Of a DNA stretch of 64,000 nt, positions 20,393-28,703 are shown one piece after another. The translations under genes were made by a program, and so were the position numbers. The notes below the pieces were generated by a model. The model was given only the letters and a program-made list of their open reading frames with translations, was not told the origin of the DNA and ran no database searches. Every line of letters starts with the position of its first letter. Within the stretch, counting starts at the first letter, position 1. The stretch lies in assembly GCA_030524675.1 (NCBI GenBank), contig JAUNGE010000008.1:1-64000 (forward strand), read 5' to 3'. This DNA comes from a bacterium (GTDB lineage: Bacteria; Bacillota; Clostridia; Lachnospirales; Lachnospiraceae).

Positions 20393-21154
20393 TTATTCTG
20401 CCGCAATCTCTACGCAAAGCTGCATCGCAACTTCAAAGGAATCGCCGCCCCATCCACGCATATCATGCTTTTCCAGGTTTGCCAGGGAATCCGCAGAAAA
20501 CAAAAGCTGGCCAAATGAAATCCCCCGAAACTGCGCGCAGGCAGCAAGCGCAGCACACTCCATTTCCACCACCTGACATCCTTCCGCTCTGCGATATTTC
20601 ACCATATCCGCTGTTTCCCTAAAAAATCCGTCTGTTGTCCAGGTTTTGCACATTTGATAGCGGATTCCATATCGGTTCAGAACGTTCTGTATCATGGAAA
20701 TAGCCTCCTGATTCAAAGAAACACACCTTGACGGCGGCAGATAGTGATACGAAGTTCCCTCATCACGCAGTGCTTCCTGCGGAATCAGAAATTCATTCTC
20801 CGCAATGTCCTCCAGCGTTCCACAGCTTCCCGCAGAAATCACATATTTTACGCCGCAGGCAATCAGAAAATCCAAAAGCTGCGTAGATGGAGCCGCTCCC
20901 ACTGGCGCCTGACAAAGGCAGATTTCCTTTCCATTCACATTCAATTTATAAATGGGATACATTTTTGTCGCACTTTCAAACTCTCCTATCCATTCTGCCC
21001 TATGTGCAATCGCATATTCTTCCACTACATCTGACAAAAAAGCGAACACTGCACGCTCAGGAAATTGGTATCCCTCTCTCACATTCGGCATAATCACAGC
21101 TTTCTGCTCGGCATCATATTCCAGAATGGGTATTTCGTGTTTCTGTACTGCCAT
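20393..21154 (-). CDS. nucleoside phosphorylase (PNP/UDP family)
   Basis: 253 residues. Features of the family are GAAPSTQLLDFLIACGVKYV, SAGSCGTLEDI, the substrate loop VVEMECAALAACAQFRGISF, and LLFSADSL. It splits a purine or pyrimidine nucleoside with phosphate for salvage. The VVEMEC-type loop and length are closest to uridine phosphorylase-like members, but the base specificity is not certain. It is a single gene, flanked by the tRNA terminator and an unknown membrane protein. Confidence 0.85.
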   Translation of the reverse strand: MAVQKHEIPILEYDAEQKAVIMPNVREGYQFPERAVFAFLSDVVEEYAIAHRAEWIGEFESATKMYPIYKLNVNGKEICLCQAPVGAAPSTQLLDFLIACGVKYVISAGSCGTLEDIAENEFLIPQEALRDEGTSYHYLPPSRCVSLNQEAISMIQNVLNRYGIRYQMCKTWTTDGFFRETADMVKYRRAEGCQVVEMECAALAACAQFRGISFGQLLFSADSLANLEKHDMRGWGGDSFEVAMQLCVEIAAE

Positions 21155-21274
21155 ATCCTTTTACTCCCTTCTATTTTGTTGCTCAATATGTATTGTTTCA
21201 TACATGTTATTCAATCTATGCTGCACCATCCATGCAAGTACATTTCAGCATCTATTTTAGAGGGGCAGAGTCCT

Positions 21275-22279
21275 TTAAAATACAAACACAGCCAGAAGAA
21301 CTGCTAACCCCACTACCACTGCGGCCAACACCAGCCCTCTCAGAAGCATCATAAACCAGGTTACTTTATTTCTGCTCTTTTTAATTACACTGTGATTAAA
21401 CCTTGCCACCTCAATTCCAGAATTCAAAATATATTCCATAATCTCCTTCTGGTATGATTCTATCTCCAAAATCAGCGGATGAGTTCCGATTTTTTGCAAC
21501 ATTCTGTCCTGAACTTTCGCAAAAATATATGGTGCATATGAAATATCGCTCGCATAGGCATTTCCAAAATAATCCACCAGAACCGCTGTATTTGCGGCAA
21601 ATACCTCCACTTCAGCCTTAATGTGAAAGGATTCCAGCCCATCGCGCAGCATATCCGCCATATCCTCTTTTATATCATTTTTGCGTTTTCCATAGCTTGT
21701 CATAATGATAATCTTCTGCTCGCCCCTGTACTTGCATTTATAGTACAACATTCCGGCAATTTCTAACATGGTATAACCGGAAATAGTCTGTGCCTTCCGG
21801 TCGCTGTCACCGCAGATGTACAGATTTCCCTCTGTGAGTGAAACATCATCATCCTGTATCAGATAGGGGTGTGTTCCCAAACAATATGCATGATACAAAA
21901 TCACGCCATTTGTCTCATATGCCCCCTTATTTTTAGGAATACGCTTTCCTACTATCAGCACATTGCCCTTCGGATAAATATTTTCCTGCTTTTGTATCTG
22001 TTTTTCAAACGTTTCTCCCATTGTACTCCCAGAAGACGACACAGCCGATGAGACAGGAACCGGTCTTTCCAGATAGACCGGCGGAATAGAGCCAAACGCA
22101 GTTTCTGCATTCATGCTTTCTTCTTCTGTGTTTTCTTCTCTGATATTTTTTTCCTCCATACTGCTCCTAGCATCCTCCGGTTCCAGCCTGTCTGTCTCTC
22201 GTGCTCCGGCATCATCTCTGCTCTCCCATTTCACGTCTTCCAGCTCCTTTTCTGCAAATTCCTCTCTGGTATCTTCCAT
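21275..22279 (-). CDS. tail-anchored membrane protein of unknown function
   Basis: 334 residues from the ATG at 22279, which has GGAGG nine bases upstream. The longer frame to 22351 adds a very basic stretch without a ribosome site. Residues 1-100 are acidic and low in complexity, ending in a Pro/Ser-rich linker (PPVYLERPVPVSSAVSSSG). A globular part of about 190 residues follows (GNVLIVGKRIPKNKGAYETN, LTEGNLYICGDSDRKAQTIS, KIIIMTSYGKRK), and a single hydrophobic segment ends the protein (LVLAAVVVGLAVLLAVFVF). The soluble part therefore faces the cytoplasm. No family recognised. Confidence 0.7.
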   Translation of the reverse strand: MEDTREEFAEKELEDVKWESRDDAGARETDRLEPEDARSSMEEKNIREENTEEESMNAETAFGSIPPVYLERPVPVSSAVSSSGSTMGETFEKQIQKQENIYPKGNVLIVGKRIPKNKGAYETNGVILYHAYCLGTHPYLIQDDDVSLTEGNLYICGDSDRKAQTISGYTMLEIAGMLYYKCKYRGEQKIIIMTSYGKRKNDIKEDMADMLRDGLESFHIKAEVEVFAANTAVLVDYFGNAYASDISYAPYIFAKVQDRMLQKIGTHPLILEIESYQKEIMEYILNSGIEVARFNHSVIKKSRNKVTWFMMLLRGLVLAAVVVGLAVLLAVFVF

Positions 22280-22573
22280 ACTTATTTTCCTCCGTCTCCC
22301 TTCTTTCGTCTCTCTTCTTTTATCTTTCCTTTTTCGTCTCTCATCCTTCATTCTGCTCGATTTTTATGTATCATTCCACAACAACACTTTTTCTCATAAT
22401 GCCATACTACCTCTTATCCGAATACAGCATCGTGCTATTCCTTATGCCAACACAGTATCCTACTGCTTCTATCTCGTATTCTAGCACACTTCTCCATTCA
22501 CGCAAACCAAAACTTATTCTTTTTCTTGCTTCACATAAAAAATCCACATGCTTCCTTTCTCACTACAAGGCGC

Positions 22574-22788
22574 ATGTTTTTTTATGGCATTTTGTTCATG
22601 CTTCTGTTTCTACTTCCTTCTTCTGACTGGAATCTAAAAGCAAAAGCAGCCCCTCTGTCACCCCCTGTATACCTGCTCAACCTGATTTACCTCGGCTTGG
22701 AGCATCGGCGCTGTGTTTTTTGATATGGATGTCTGTACTCGGCGCGATTCTGACAGTCGCAGGACTGTTTCTCTCATCTGTCTTATAA
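22574..22788 (+). pseudogene. small exported/membrane protein interrupted by a frameshift
   Basis: From the ATG at 22574 the frame encodes a typical signal peptide (MFFYGILFMLLFLLPSSDWN then LKAKAAP), but the sequence soon loses sense and stops at 22723. Adding one C to the CCCCC run at 22671-22675 switches to a frame reading CIPAQPDLPRLGASALCFLI and then WMSVLGAILTVAGLFLSSVL, ending at 22788. That stop coincides with the hairpin terminator at 22787, which argues that the second frame is the true end. It could be a decayed gene, a sequencing slip, or phase variation at the C-run. Confidence 0.4.
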
Positions 22789-22834
22789 CAAAGAGGCTAA
22801 GTTCCCTGTAAAAAGGGTTCTTGGCCTCTTTGTT
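22787..22834. terminator. bidirectional terminator
   Basis: AACAAAGAGGC (22787-22797) and GCCTCTTTGTT (22824-22834) form a perfect 11-bp stem with an inner CCC/GGG pair. The U-rich 3' arm works on either strand. It separates the small plus-strand ORF from the sugar operon converging from the right. Confidence 0.8.
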
Positions 22835-22895
22835 CATAGTCTCCTATTTTTTTATTTATTCCGTTTACAGTTTTCCTATCACTGCCACTATACCA

Positions 22896-23747
22896 TTACA
22901 GCAGCTCTGAAAATCCCATCTCTCTGATATGTCCCACACTGGTTTTCACACAGTCAAACGGTTCCAGCCCGTAGGTCTGGTCCTGCTCAATCGGCAGATA
23001 TACAGCACCGCCGTCGATTGCCGCCTGAATGATTGCCTTCATATCTAAATTTCCCTCACCGATTTCTGCAAACTGGATGCACTGCTCTTTATGAAAAATA
23101 TCTGGTGTTGGCTCTCCGTCAGGAAAACAGATGCGATAGTCCTTCAAATGCACCAGCTCTTCCCTTCCAGACAGACGCTTTATCCATGCGACTGGATTTT
23201 CGCCGGCTCTCTGAATCCAATGTACATCCGGCTCAAATCCCACATATCTCGGGTCCGTATGTTCCACCAAAATTTCAAATCCCGTCTTTCCATGAAACTT
23301 CTCAAACTCAAAATGATGATTGTGATAGTAAAGTTTCAGTCCGTTCTCCAGAAGAATTTTTCCATACCGATTTAACTCCTCTGCTGCCTTGTAATACCCG
23401 TCCTCATTGTGGATGCAGGTTTTTGGAATCAGCGCATCTCTCACATATTTGACCCCAAGGCGATGGTTTACCTCAATGATTCTTTCCAGGTCACGCTCCA
23501 AATCCAGCCCTTTTGCATTGCTTCCAAACAACGGTTTATAATTGCAGCTAGTAGAAATCACCTTCACTCCATATTTCTCGGATGCCTCCATCACCTGTTC
23601 CAGAAAGGAATCGGTCATATCGACCTGGGATAGTTCAAAATAGGAAATCCCCGACTCTTTCACCTGTCGGAATGTCACATCTGGTCCCTGCTCCCACATA
23701 ATAAACTTTACCATAGACATATTCAATGCAATTTTAGGCTGTCTCAT
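22896..23747 (-). CDS. sugar phosphate isomerase/epimerase family (xylose isomerase-like TIM barrel)
   Basis: 283 residues from the ATG at 23747 (AAAGGGTG upstream). The AP_endonuc_2/xylose isomerase-like barrel is marked by SGISYFELSQVDM, LKLYYHNHHFEFEKF (metal His), GFEPDVHWIQRAG (Asp/His ligands), LVHLKDY and EIGEGNLDM with the C-terminal VYLPIEQDQ. It is the last gene of the operon starting at 31765 and, with the oxidoreductase before it, probably converts the imported sugar or inositol-like compound. The substrate cannot be told. Confidence 0.87.
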   Translation of the reverse strand: MRQPKIALNMSMVKFIMWEQGPDVTFRQVKESGISYFELSQVDMTDSFLEQVMEASEKYGVKVISTSCNYKPLFGSNAKGLDLERDLERIIEVNHRLGVKYVRDALIPKTCIHNEDGYYKAAEELNRYGKILLENGLKLYYHNHHFEFEKFHGKTGFEILVEHTDPRYVGFEPDVHWIQRAGENPVAWIKRLSGREELVHLKDYRICFPDGEPTPDIFHKEQCIQFAEIGEGNLDMKAIIQAAIDGGAVYLPIEQDQTYGLEPFDCVKTSVGHIREMGFSELL

Positions 23748-23861
23748 GCTCTTTTTCACCCTTTCTGCCGTCTCTCTCTGCTGTTCCCATTTTTTCTACT
23801 CTTCTTATTCTTCTTTGTTGTTTCTATTTTTCTCTGCCAGTTTCATTGTTTTGTGCTGTCT

Positions 23862-25019
23862 CTAGTCTTTATTTTTCCTTTCCTCTTCCTGTATCCGCGC
23901 TTTCAATTCTTCATAAAATACTGTCTCATCCACTGGCAGCACAACTTCTTTGTTCTGCCAGTCAGAAAGATACATCGCATTGGCAATTTCTACTGCCCGT
24001 ATTCCTTCTGCTCCTGGCGCAATCAACTTTTCTCCATGAAGAATTGCGTTGGCAAAGTTAATCAGCACATCCACATGCTGTTTCGCCCAGTCCTCCGGAC
24101 ACTCAAACACTTCTTCCTCATACAATTTTAAATTGCTCTGCCCCTTTGTGAGCGCCATCGCCTCTCGAAATCCAAGTTCTTCCGAGAGCACGCTCTCCGG
24201 TTTGCAGAGCCTTTTTACAGTCACTCTGCTGCTGTTTTCAATCAGAATTTTTCCTTTGTCTCCATACACTTCAAAATGGTCCGTTCCGAGCGCATCGTGC
24301 GTACAGGTAATCAGTGTACCACTTGCCCCATTTTCATATGTAAAATACGCTGTCACATCATCTTCCACAGTGATATTTCTGTGGGAACCATATTTGAGGT
24401 ATGCGCGCATCGTCACCGGCATCCCGCACATCCACTGCAGCAAATCCAGCTGGTGTGGCGCCTGATTCACCAGAACACCGCCGCCCTCTCCTTTCCAAGT
24501 CGCGCGCCAGTCGCTGGAATCATAATATTTCTGTGTTCTCCACCAGCTGGTAATCATCCAGTGAACACGGCGGATTTCTCCGACACATCCGTCATCTATC
24601 AGCGCCTTCACCTTCTGATACAGAGGGTTCATACGCTGGTTGAACATCATGCCAAACACCAAGTTTGGATGCCTTTTTGCTTCCTCATTCATCCTGCGAA
24701 TCTGTCTGGTGTATACCCCTGCCGGCTTTTCCACCATGACATGCAGCCCGCGCTTCAGCGCCTCAATCGCTATCTCTGGATGCAGATAATGCGGTACAGC
24801 AATCACCACTGCATCCACCTTTCCGCTGTCCAAAAGTTCGATATAATTGAAATAAAATGCGGCATCCGGCAGATTTTCTTTCACCCAGATTTCTCTCTCA
24901 GGGTTGATGTCACACACAGCTGTCAAAACCGCACCAGGCACGTCACCATCTGCAATCCATCTTGCATGGCTGGTTCCCATATTTCCAATACCGATAATAC
25001 CGATTCTTACTTTTTCCAT
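23862..25019 (-). CDS. Gfo/Idh/MocA family oxidoreductase
   Basis: 385 residues. The N-terminal Rossmann fold shows GIIGIGNMGTSHARWIADG. The signature EKPAGVYTRQ (residues about 97-106) carries the catalytic Lys. The C-terminal GFO_IDH_MocA domain includes GGGVLVNQAPHQLDLLQWMC with the expected Asp and His. It uses NAD(P) to oxidise or reduce a cyclitol or sugar. It lies in the sugar ABC operon, between the second permease and the TIM-barrel isomerase; such pairs usually process inositols or keto-sugars. Confidence 0.9.
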   Translation of the reverse strand: MEKVRIGIIGIGNMGTSHARWIADGDVPGAVLTAVCDINPEREIWVKENLPDAAFYFNYIELLDSGKVDAVVIAVPHYLHPEIAIEALKRGLHVMVEKPAGVYTRQIRRMNEEAKRHPNLVFGMMFNQRMNPLYQKVKALIDDGCVGEIRRVHWMITSWWRTQKYYDSSDWRATWKGEGGGVLVNQAPHQLDLLQWMCGMPVTMRAYLKYGSHRNITVEDDVTAYFTYENGASGTLITCTHDALGTDHFEVYGDKGKILIENSSRVTVKRLCKPESVLSEELGFREAMALTKGQSNLKLYEEEVFECPEDWAKQHVDVLINFANAILHGEKLIAPGAEGIRAVEIANAMYLSDWQNKEVVLPVDETVFYEELKARIQEEERKNKD

Positions 25020-25103
25020 CTCGTTTCTGCATCTCCTTCTCTATTTCATTCCGCGTCATTTTCTATCATTTCCATTCGTATTTCTTTCTGTAATCAACTT
25101 TCA

Positions 25104-25166
25104 TACTATAGTGTTTTTCATGCCACAGTACTTTTTGTACTATAGTGCTCTTCATGCCACAGTGCT
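25104..25166. repeat. two 29-bp direct repeats inside the sugar operon
   Basis: Units at 25104-25132 and 25138-25166 share TACTATAGTG and TTCATGCCACAGT and differ at three positions (34-bp period). AGTAC/GTACT can pair between them. They lie in the 204-bp gap between the permease and oxidoreductase genes. Confidence 0.6.
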
Positions 25167-25223
25167 GTTACATCACGGTATTGCCTGCGCCGACGGGTAT
25201 ATCCGCTTACATACTGTTTCTCG

Positions 25224-26063
25224 CTATCCCTTGACACCTGCCGCTGCAAAACTCTCAATGAAATATTTCTGTGTAAAAAGGAACAGCACAATCAGCGGAA
25301 TCAGGGAAACCGTTGCTCCAGACATTATCAGCGCATAGTTTGTCGATGCATCTTCCTGAAATCTCTGCAGTCCAACTGTCAAAGTAAACAGCGTCTCATT
25401 GGACAAAAATACCAGTGGATTCATATAGTCATTCCAAGACCAAGTGAAGGACAGCAGGAGAAGCGTCATAATTCCAGGCTTCGCCAGAGGCAGAATCAGC
25501 CGCAGGAAAATGTGGGGGTGGGATGCTCCATCCATATATGCCGCTTCTGTGTATTCAAACGGAATCTGTGCGAATACCTGCCGCATTAAAAGTACACCGA
25601 ATACAGAGAAAAAGCTGGGAAGAATCAATGCCCAGTGCGTGTTTGTGATATGCAGCTGGGAAAAATAAATGTATTTCGGCAGAAGAAGCACCTGCCCAGG
25701 AATCATCATAGTTGACAAATATAACGTATAAAGCAGCTTTTTCCCTCGAAAATTCAGACGCCCAAATGCATATGCCGCTGTTGTTGTGATGCACAGTTCC
25801 CCTAAAACAGCGCAGAGTGTCACTTTCACAGAATTTAAATAATATCTTGGAAAATTGCTGTTGTTCCACACAGTTGCATAATTTTTCAGATTCCAGCGTT
25901 TCGGAATCAAACGGATAGGAAACTCCATGACATCTATCTCGTACTTAAATGAAGTCGAAATCATCCACAAAAACGGAAATATACAGGCAAGTGCGAACAT
26001 CGCCACAATCGCTGTCACCAGAACTCTCAAAACAAGTTTCTTTGTCTTTTGCTGTTTTTTCAT
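25224..26063 (-). CDS. carbohydrate ABC transporter permease (MalG-like)
   Basis: 279 residues from the ATG at 26063 (279 or 282 depending on the GTG at 26072). It has six membrane segments, beginning with LVLRVLVTAIVAMFALACIF. The inner-membrane EAA loop reads EYTEAAYMDGASHPHIFLRL with ILPLAKPG, the contact site for the ATPase. Family position CUT1. No ATPase gene is in the operon, so a shared MsmX-type ATPase elsewhere probably energises it. It follows the other permease gene closely. Confidence 0.93.
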   Translation of the reverse strand: MKKQQKTKKLVLRVLVTAIVAMFALACIFPFLWMISTSFKYEIDVMEFPIRLIPKRWNLKNYATVWNNSNFPRYYLNSVKVTLCAVLGELCITTTAAYAFGRLNFRGKKLLYTLYLSTMMIPGQVLLLPKYIYFSQLHITNTHWALILPSFFSVFGVLLMRQVFAQIPFEYTEAAYMDGASHPHIFLRLILPLAKPGIMTLLLLSFTWSWNDYMNPLVFLSNETLFTLTVGLQRFQEDASTNYALIMSGATVSLIPLIVLFLFTQKYFIESFAAAGVKG

Positions 26064-26082
26064 CTCCCTCACCTTCCAGTAC

Positions 26083-27030
26083 TCAATATGTCAGTTTTTC
26101 TTCCAGCTTCTGCAAAATACTGGAAAACACAAAGATAATCAAAAACAGGATAATGGCCACTGCTGCCGCATACCCGATGCGGTATTCCTTAAACGCATAG
26201 TAATAAATACACTGCACTAGCACGGTAGTGGAAAATCCTGGGCCTCCCTCTGTGATGATATTGACCTGGTCAAACACCTTAAACGAATTGATGGTGGCAA
26301 GTGTAACGCAGAAGAAAATGGTGCTTCCAAGCATCGGCACTGTAATCCGAAAAAACGTCTGCACTGCACTCGCGCCATCTACAGCCGCCGATTCATACAC
26401 TTCTCTGGAAAGTCCCTGCATATTGGCAAGAATGATAATCACATAATATCCCACATCATGCCACACAGACATCATGATAATTCCAACCAACGCCCACTTT
26501 GAACTGATAAACCATTTCGGCGGATTTGCGATATGAAATACACTGCTCAGAATAGCATTCACCGGCCCTCTGTCTGGATATAAAAGCACCATCCAGACAG
26601 TTGCCACAGATACTAAAGAGGAGATATACGGCATAAATATCATCATGCGCAGCGGAATTTTACAGAACACAAACCGATTTAAAACTGCTGCCAAAATCAG
26701 GGCAATTCCTATCGTAAGGGGGACATAGGACAGCGAATACACCAAGTTATTGTGGATGGCGGCCAGAACTCTGTCATCTGAAATAACTTCCTTAAAATTG
26801 GCAAGAGCCACCCACTTTACTCCTGCGAGCCCCTTCATGGGATTCCACTCTGTAAATCCCAGAAGAAGGGACATCACAATCGGAATCACAATAAAAATCA
26901 ATGTTCCAATCATGCTGGGGAGAAGAAAGAGGTATCCTGCCCGCTCCTCCCGAAGCTGAATTTTATTGAGACTTTTTTTCATTCTTTTATCAAGTCTTTT
27001 ATCAAACTCTTTATTGAGCTTTTTCTTCAT
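26083..27030 (-). CDS. carbohydrate ABC transporter permease (MalF/UgpA-like)
   Basis: 315 residues with a basic, repetitive N-terminus (NKEFDKRLDKRMKKSLNKIQ) and six membrane segments. The EAA-type loop reads SREVYESAAVDGASAVQTFF with RITVPMLG. The ribosome site GGAAAGGGG lies before the ATG at 27030. It forms the heterodimeric channel with the product of the next gene and receives sugar from the lipoprotein at 27136. Confidence 0.93.
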   Translation of the reverse strand: MKKKLNKEFDKRLDKRMKKSLNKIQLREERAGYLFLLPSMIGTLIFIVIPIVMSLLLGFTEWNPMKGLAGVKWVALANFKEVISDDRVLAAIHNNLVYSLSYVPLTIGIALILAAVLNRFVFCKIPLRMMIFMPYISSLVSVATVWMVLLYPDRGPVNAILSSVFHIANPPKWFISSKWALVGIIMMSVWHDVGYYVIIILANMQGLSREVYESAAVDGASAVQTFFRITVPMLGSTIFFCVTLATINSFKVFDQVNIITEGGPGFSTTVLVQCIYYYAFKEYRIGYAAAVAIILFLIIFVFSSILQKLEEKLTY

Positions 27031-27135
27031 GCAGTTTACCCCTTTCCGGCCAATAAGATTTCACTCTGACATAGTCATCTCTTTATTCTTTCTCTTTGTT
27101 CTTTCTCTTTCTTCTTTCCTTCGTTATCTTTTTCT

Positions 27136-28518
27136 CTACTTTTCCAGAATCTCATTGACTCTCTTCTCAATGGTATCCAGAGTATCCTCCAAAGATTTTT
27201 CTCCGTTGAAATACTGTTCTGCCTCTTCTTTTGTAATCTGCATATACTCTGCGCCATGGTTTCCGATTACTTTGTTTGTGGAGAGTTTCACATTACTGTC
27301 AAAAAACTTCTGTCCGTCTTCCACGGCCAGCGGAGAGCCATCCACAAAAATGTTCACAATATTATCGTCATAGGCCGGAAGATATGTCGGCAAGTTTCCA
27401 GACTTTGCAATCTCGCTGGAACACTCTTCCACATAGTAGCGGATAAAACGCCATGCCTCCTCCTTGTGTTTGGAGTTTGCCGGAATACCGAGAACGGAAG
27501 CAGAATAGTTGGCACGCGGCCCTTCTACACTTTCATCGTAACGCGGCAAATAAGCAACGCCTACATTAAAGTCAAACGGGAACTTGTCTTTGTTTTTCAT
27601 ATCACGCACCAGCCAGCTTCCCGCATGAACCATCGCTTCTTTTCCTCCCAGGAAAGAGCTGTTGATTACTGCTTTTACCGCCACAATCTGCCCATATGGC
27701 ATCTGAACACCCGCATCATCCAGAGATTTTCTCACCTCCAAAGCACGCACCCACGCTGGATCTTTGATATTGCACTTTCCATCCTCCGTGTACCAGTTTC
27801 CTACCTGTCCTGCAATAGTCGCCCACTCATTGGCATACGTGTGGGTGTATGTTCCATAAATTCCCTGCTCCTTGCCCCACTCTGCCATCTTTTTTGCCGT
27901 CTCTATATATTCATCCCAAGTCCAGTCGTCACTCGGATACGGAACACCTGCCTGGTCGAACATGTCCTTATTGTAATAAATAGCCGTCTGTGTCGCGCGG
28001 AATGGGATTCCATAGTACACACCGTCAGACTGTCCCCACACTGCGTACTTTCCAAAACTTGCCTCCATATCAATGCCGTCGCGCGCAATAAACTCATCCA
28101 GACTAGCCAGCATACCGGACTCAAATCTGGTAAACTGGTCGCCGTCTGAAATCGGCATCACGTCCATATCACCTCCGCTCATCGCCAGAATATCCAGTTT
28201 GGTAAGACGCTCACCGTTTGCAGGAATCGTGTGCACGACAACCTGAATATCCGGATTTTCTTCGTTAAATTTCTCAATGAATGCTTCGTCAGGAACATCC
28301 CATTCATAATAATTGATGACAACCGGTTCTGCCTTTGCGGAATCTGCCTTTTGCGATTCCTCTGTGTTTGTCTTTGCAGACGTTCCCTGATTGGACTCTT
28401 CCTGAGAAGGGACAGCGGATGTACCGTTTGAAGAATCCCCTGACTGACATCCAGCAAACATCAAAGATGCTGCCAGCGCAAACATAAGACCATAGCCACA
28501 CTTTGTACTCTTTTTCAT
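27136..28518 (-). CDS. sugar ABC transporter substrate-binding lipoprotein
   Basis: 460 residues with a perfect AAGGAGG site. The lipoprotein signal LMFALAASLMFAGC (Cys near 24) is followed by a Ser/Asn/Gln/Glu linker to about residue 65 and a CUT1 solute-binding fold (VINYYEWDVPDEAFIEKFNE, YGIPFRATQTAIYYNKDMFD). The protein is tethered outside the membrane and delivers the sugar to the two permeases. The hairpin region at 28573-28646 separates it from the kinase gene and may allow higher expression. Confidence 0.93.
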   Translation of the reverse strand: MKKSTKCGYGLMFALAASLMFAGCQSGDSSNGTSAVPSQEESNQGTSAKTNTEESQKADSAKAEPVVINYYEWDVPDEAFIEKFNEENPDIQVVVHTIPANGERLTKLDILAMSGGDMDVMPISDGDQFTRFESGMLASLDEFIARDGIDMEASFGKYAVWGQSDGVYYGIPFRATQTAIYYNKDMFDQAGVPYPSDDWTWDEYIETAKKMAEWGKEQGIYGTYTHTYANEWATIAGQVGNWYTEDGKCNIKDPAWVRALEVRKSLDDAGVQMPYGQIVAVKAVINSSFLGGKEAMVHAGSWLVRDMKNKDKFPFDFNVGVAYLPRYDESVEGPRANYSASVLGIPANSKHKEEAWRFIRYYVEECSSEIAKSGNLPTYLPAYDDNIVNIFVDGSPLAVEDGQKFFDSNVKLSTNKVIGNHGAEYMQITKEEAEQYFNGEKSLEDTLDTIEKRVNEILEK

Positions 28519-28572
28519 ATCCTCTTACCTCCTTGGTTTTCTATTGATGTCTGAAACTTTCATATAATAAAA

Positions 28573-28646
28573 GCACAGGCATCTGTTTACACGATGTTAG
28601 GGCAAAAGGTATGTTACCCTAACATTATGTAACCGTGTTTCTGTGC
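28573..28646. promoter_or_regulatory. inverted repeat before the binding-protein gene
   Basis: ATGTTAGGG (28594-28602) and CCCTAACAT (28618-28626) form a perfect pair, and GCACAG/CTGTGC close the outside. On the minus strand TTTTATTATAT follows, so it can act as an attenuator between the kinase and binding-protein genes. Alternatively it is a binding site of the AraC-type regulator. Confidence 0.55.
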
Positions 28647-28703
28647 TTATTATCTCAATTTCATGTTAAAAAAACAATGCGCATAATTTCTTATTTGTTC
28701 AGA

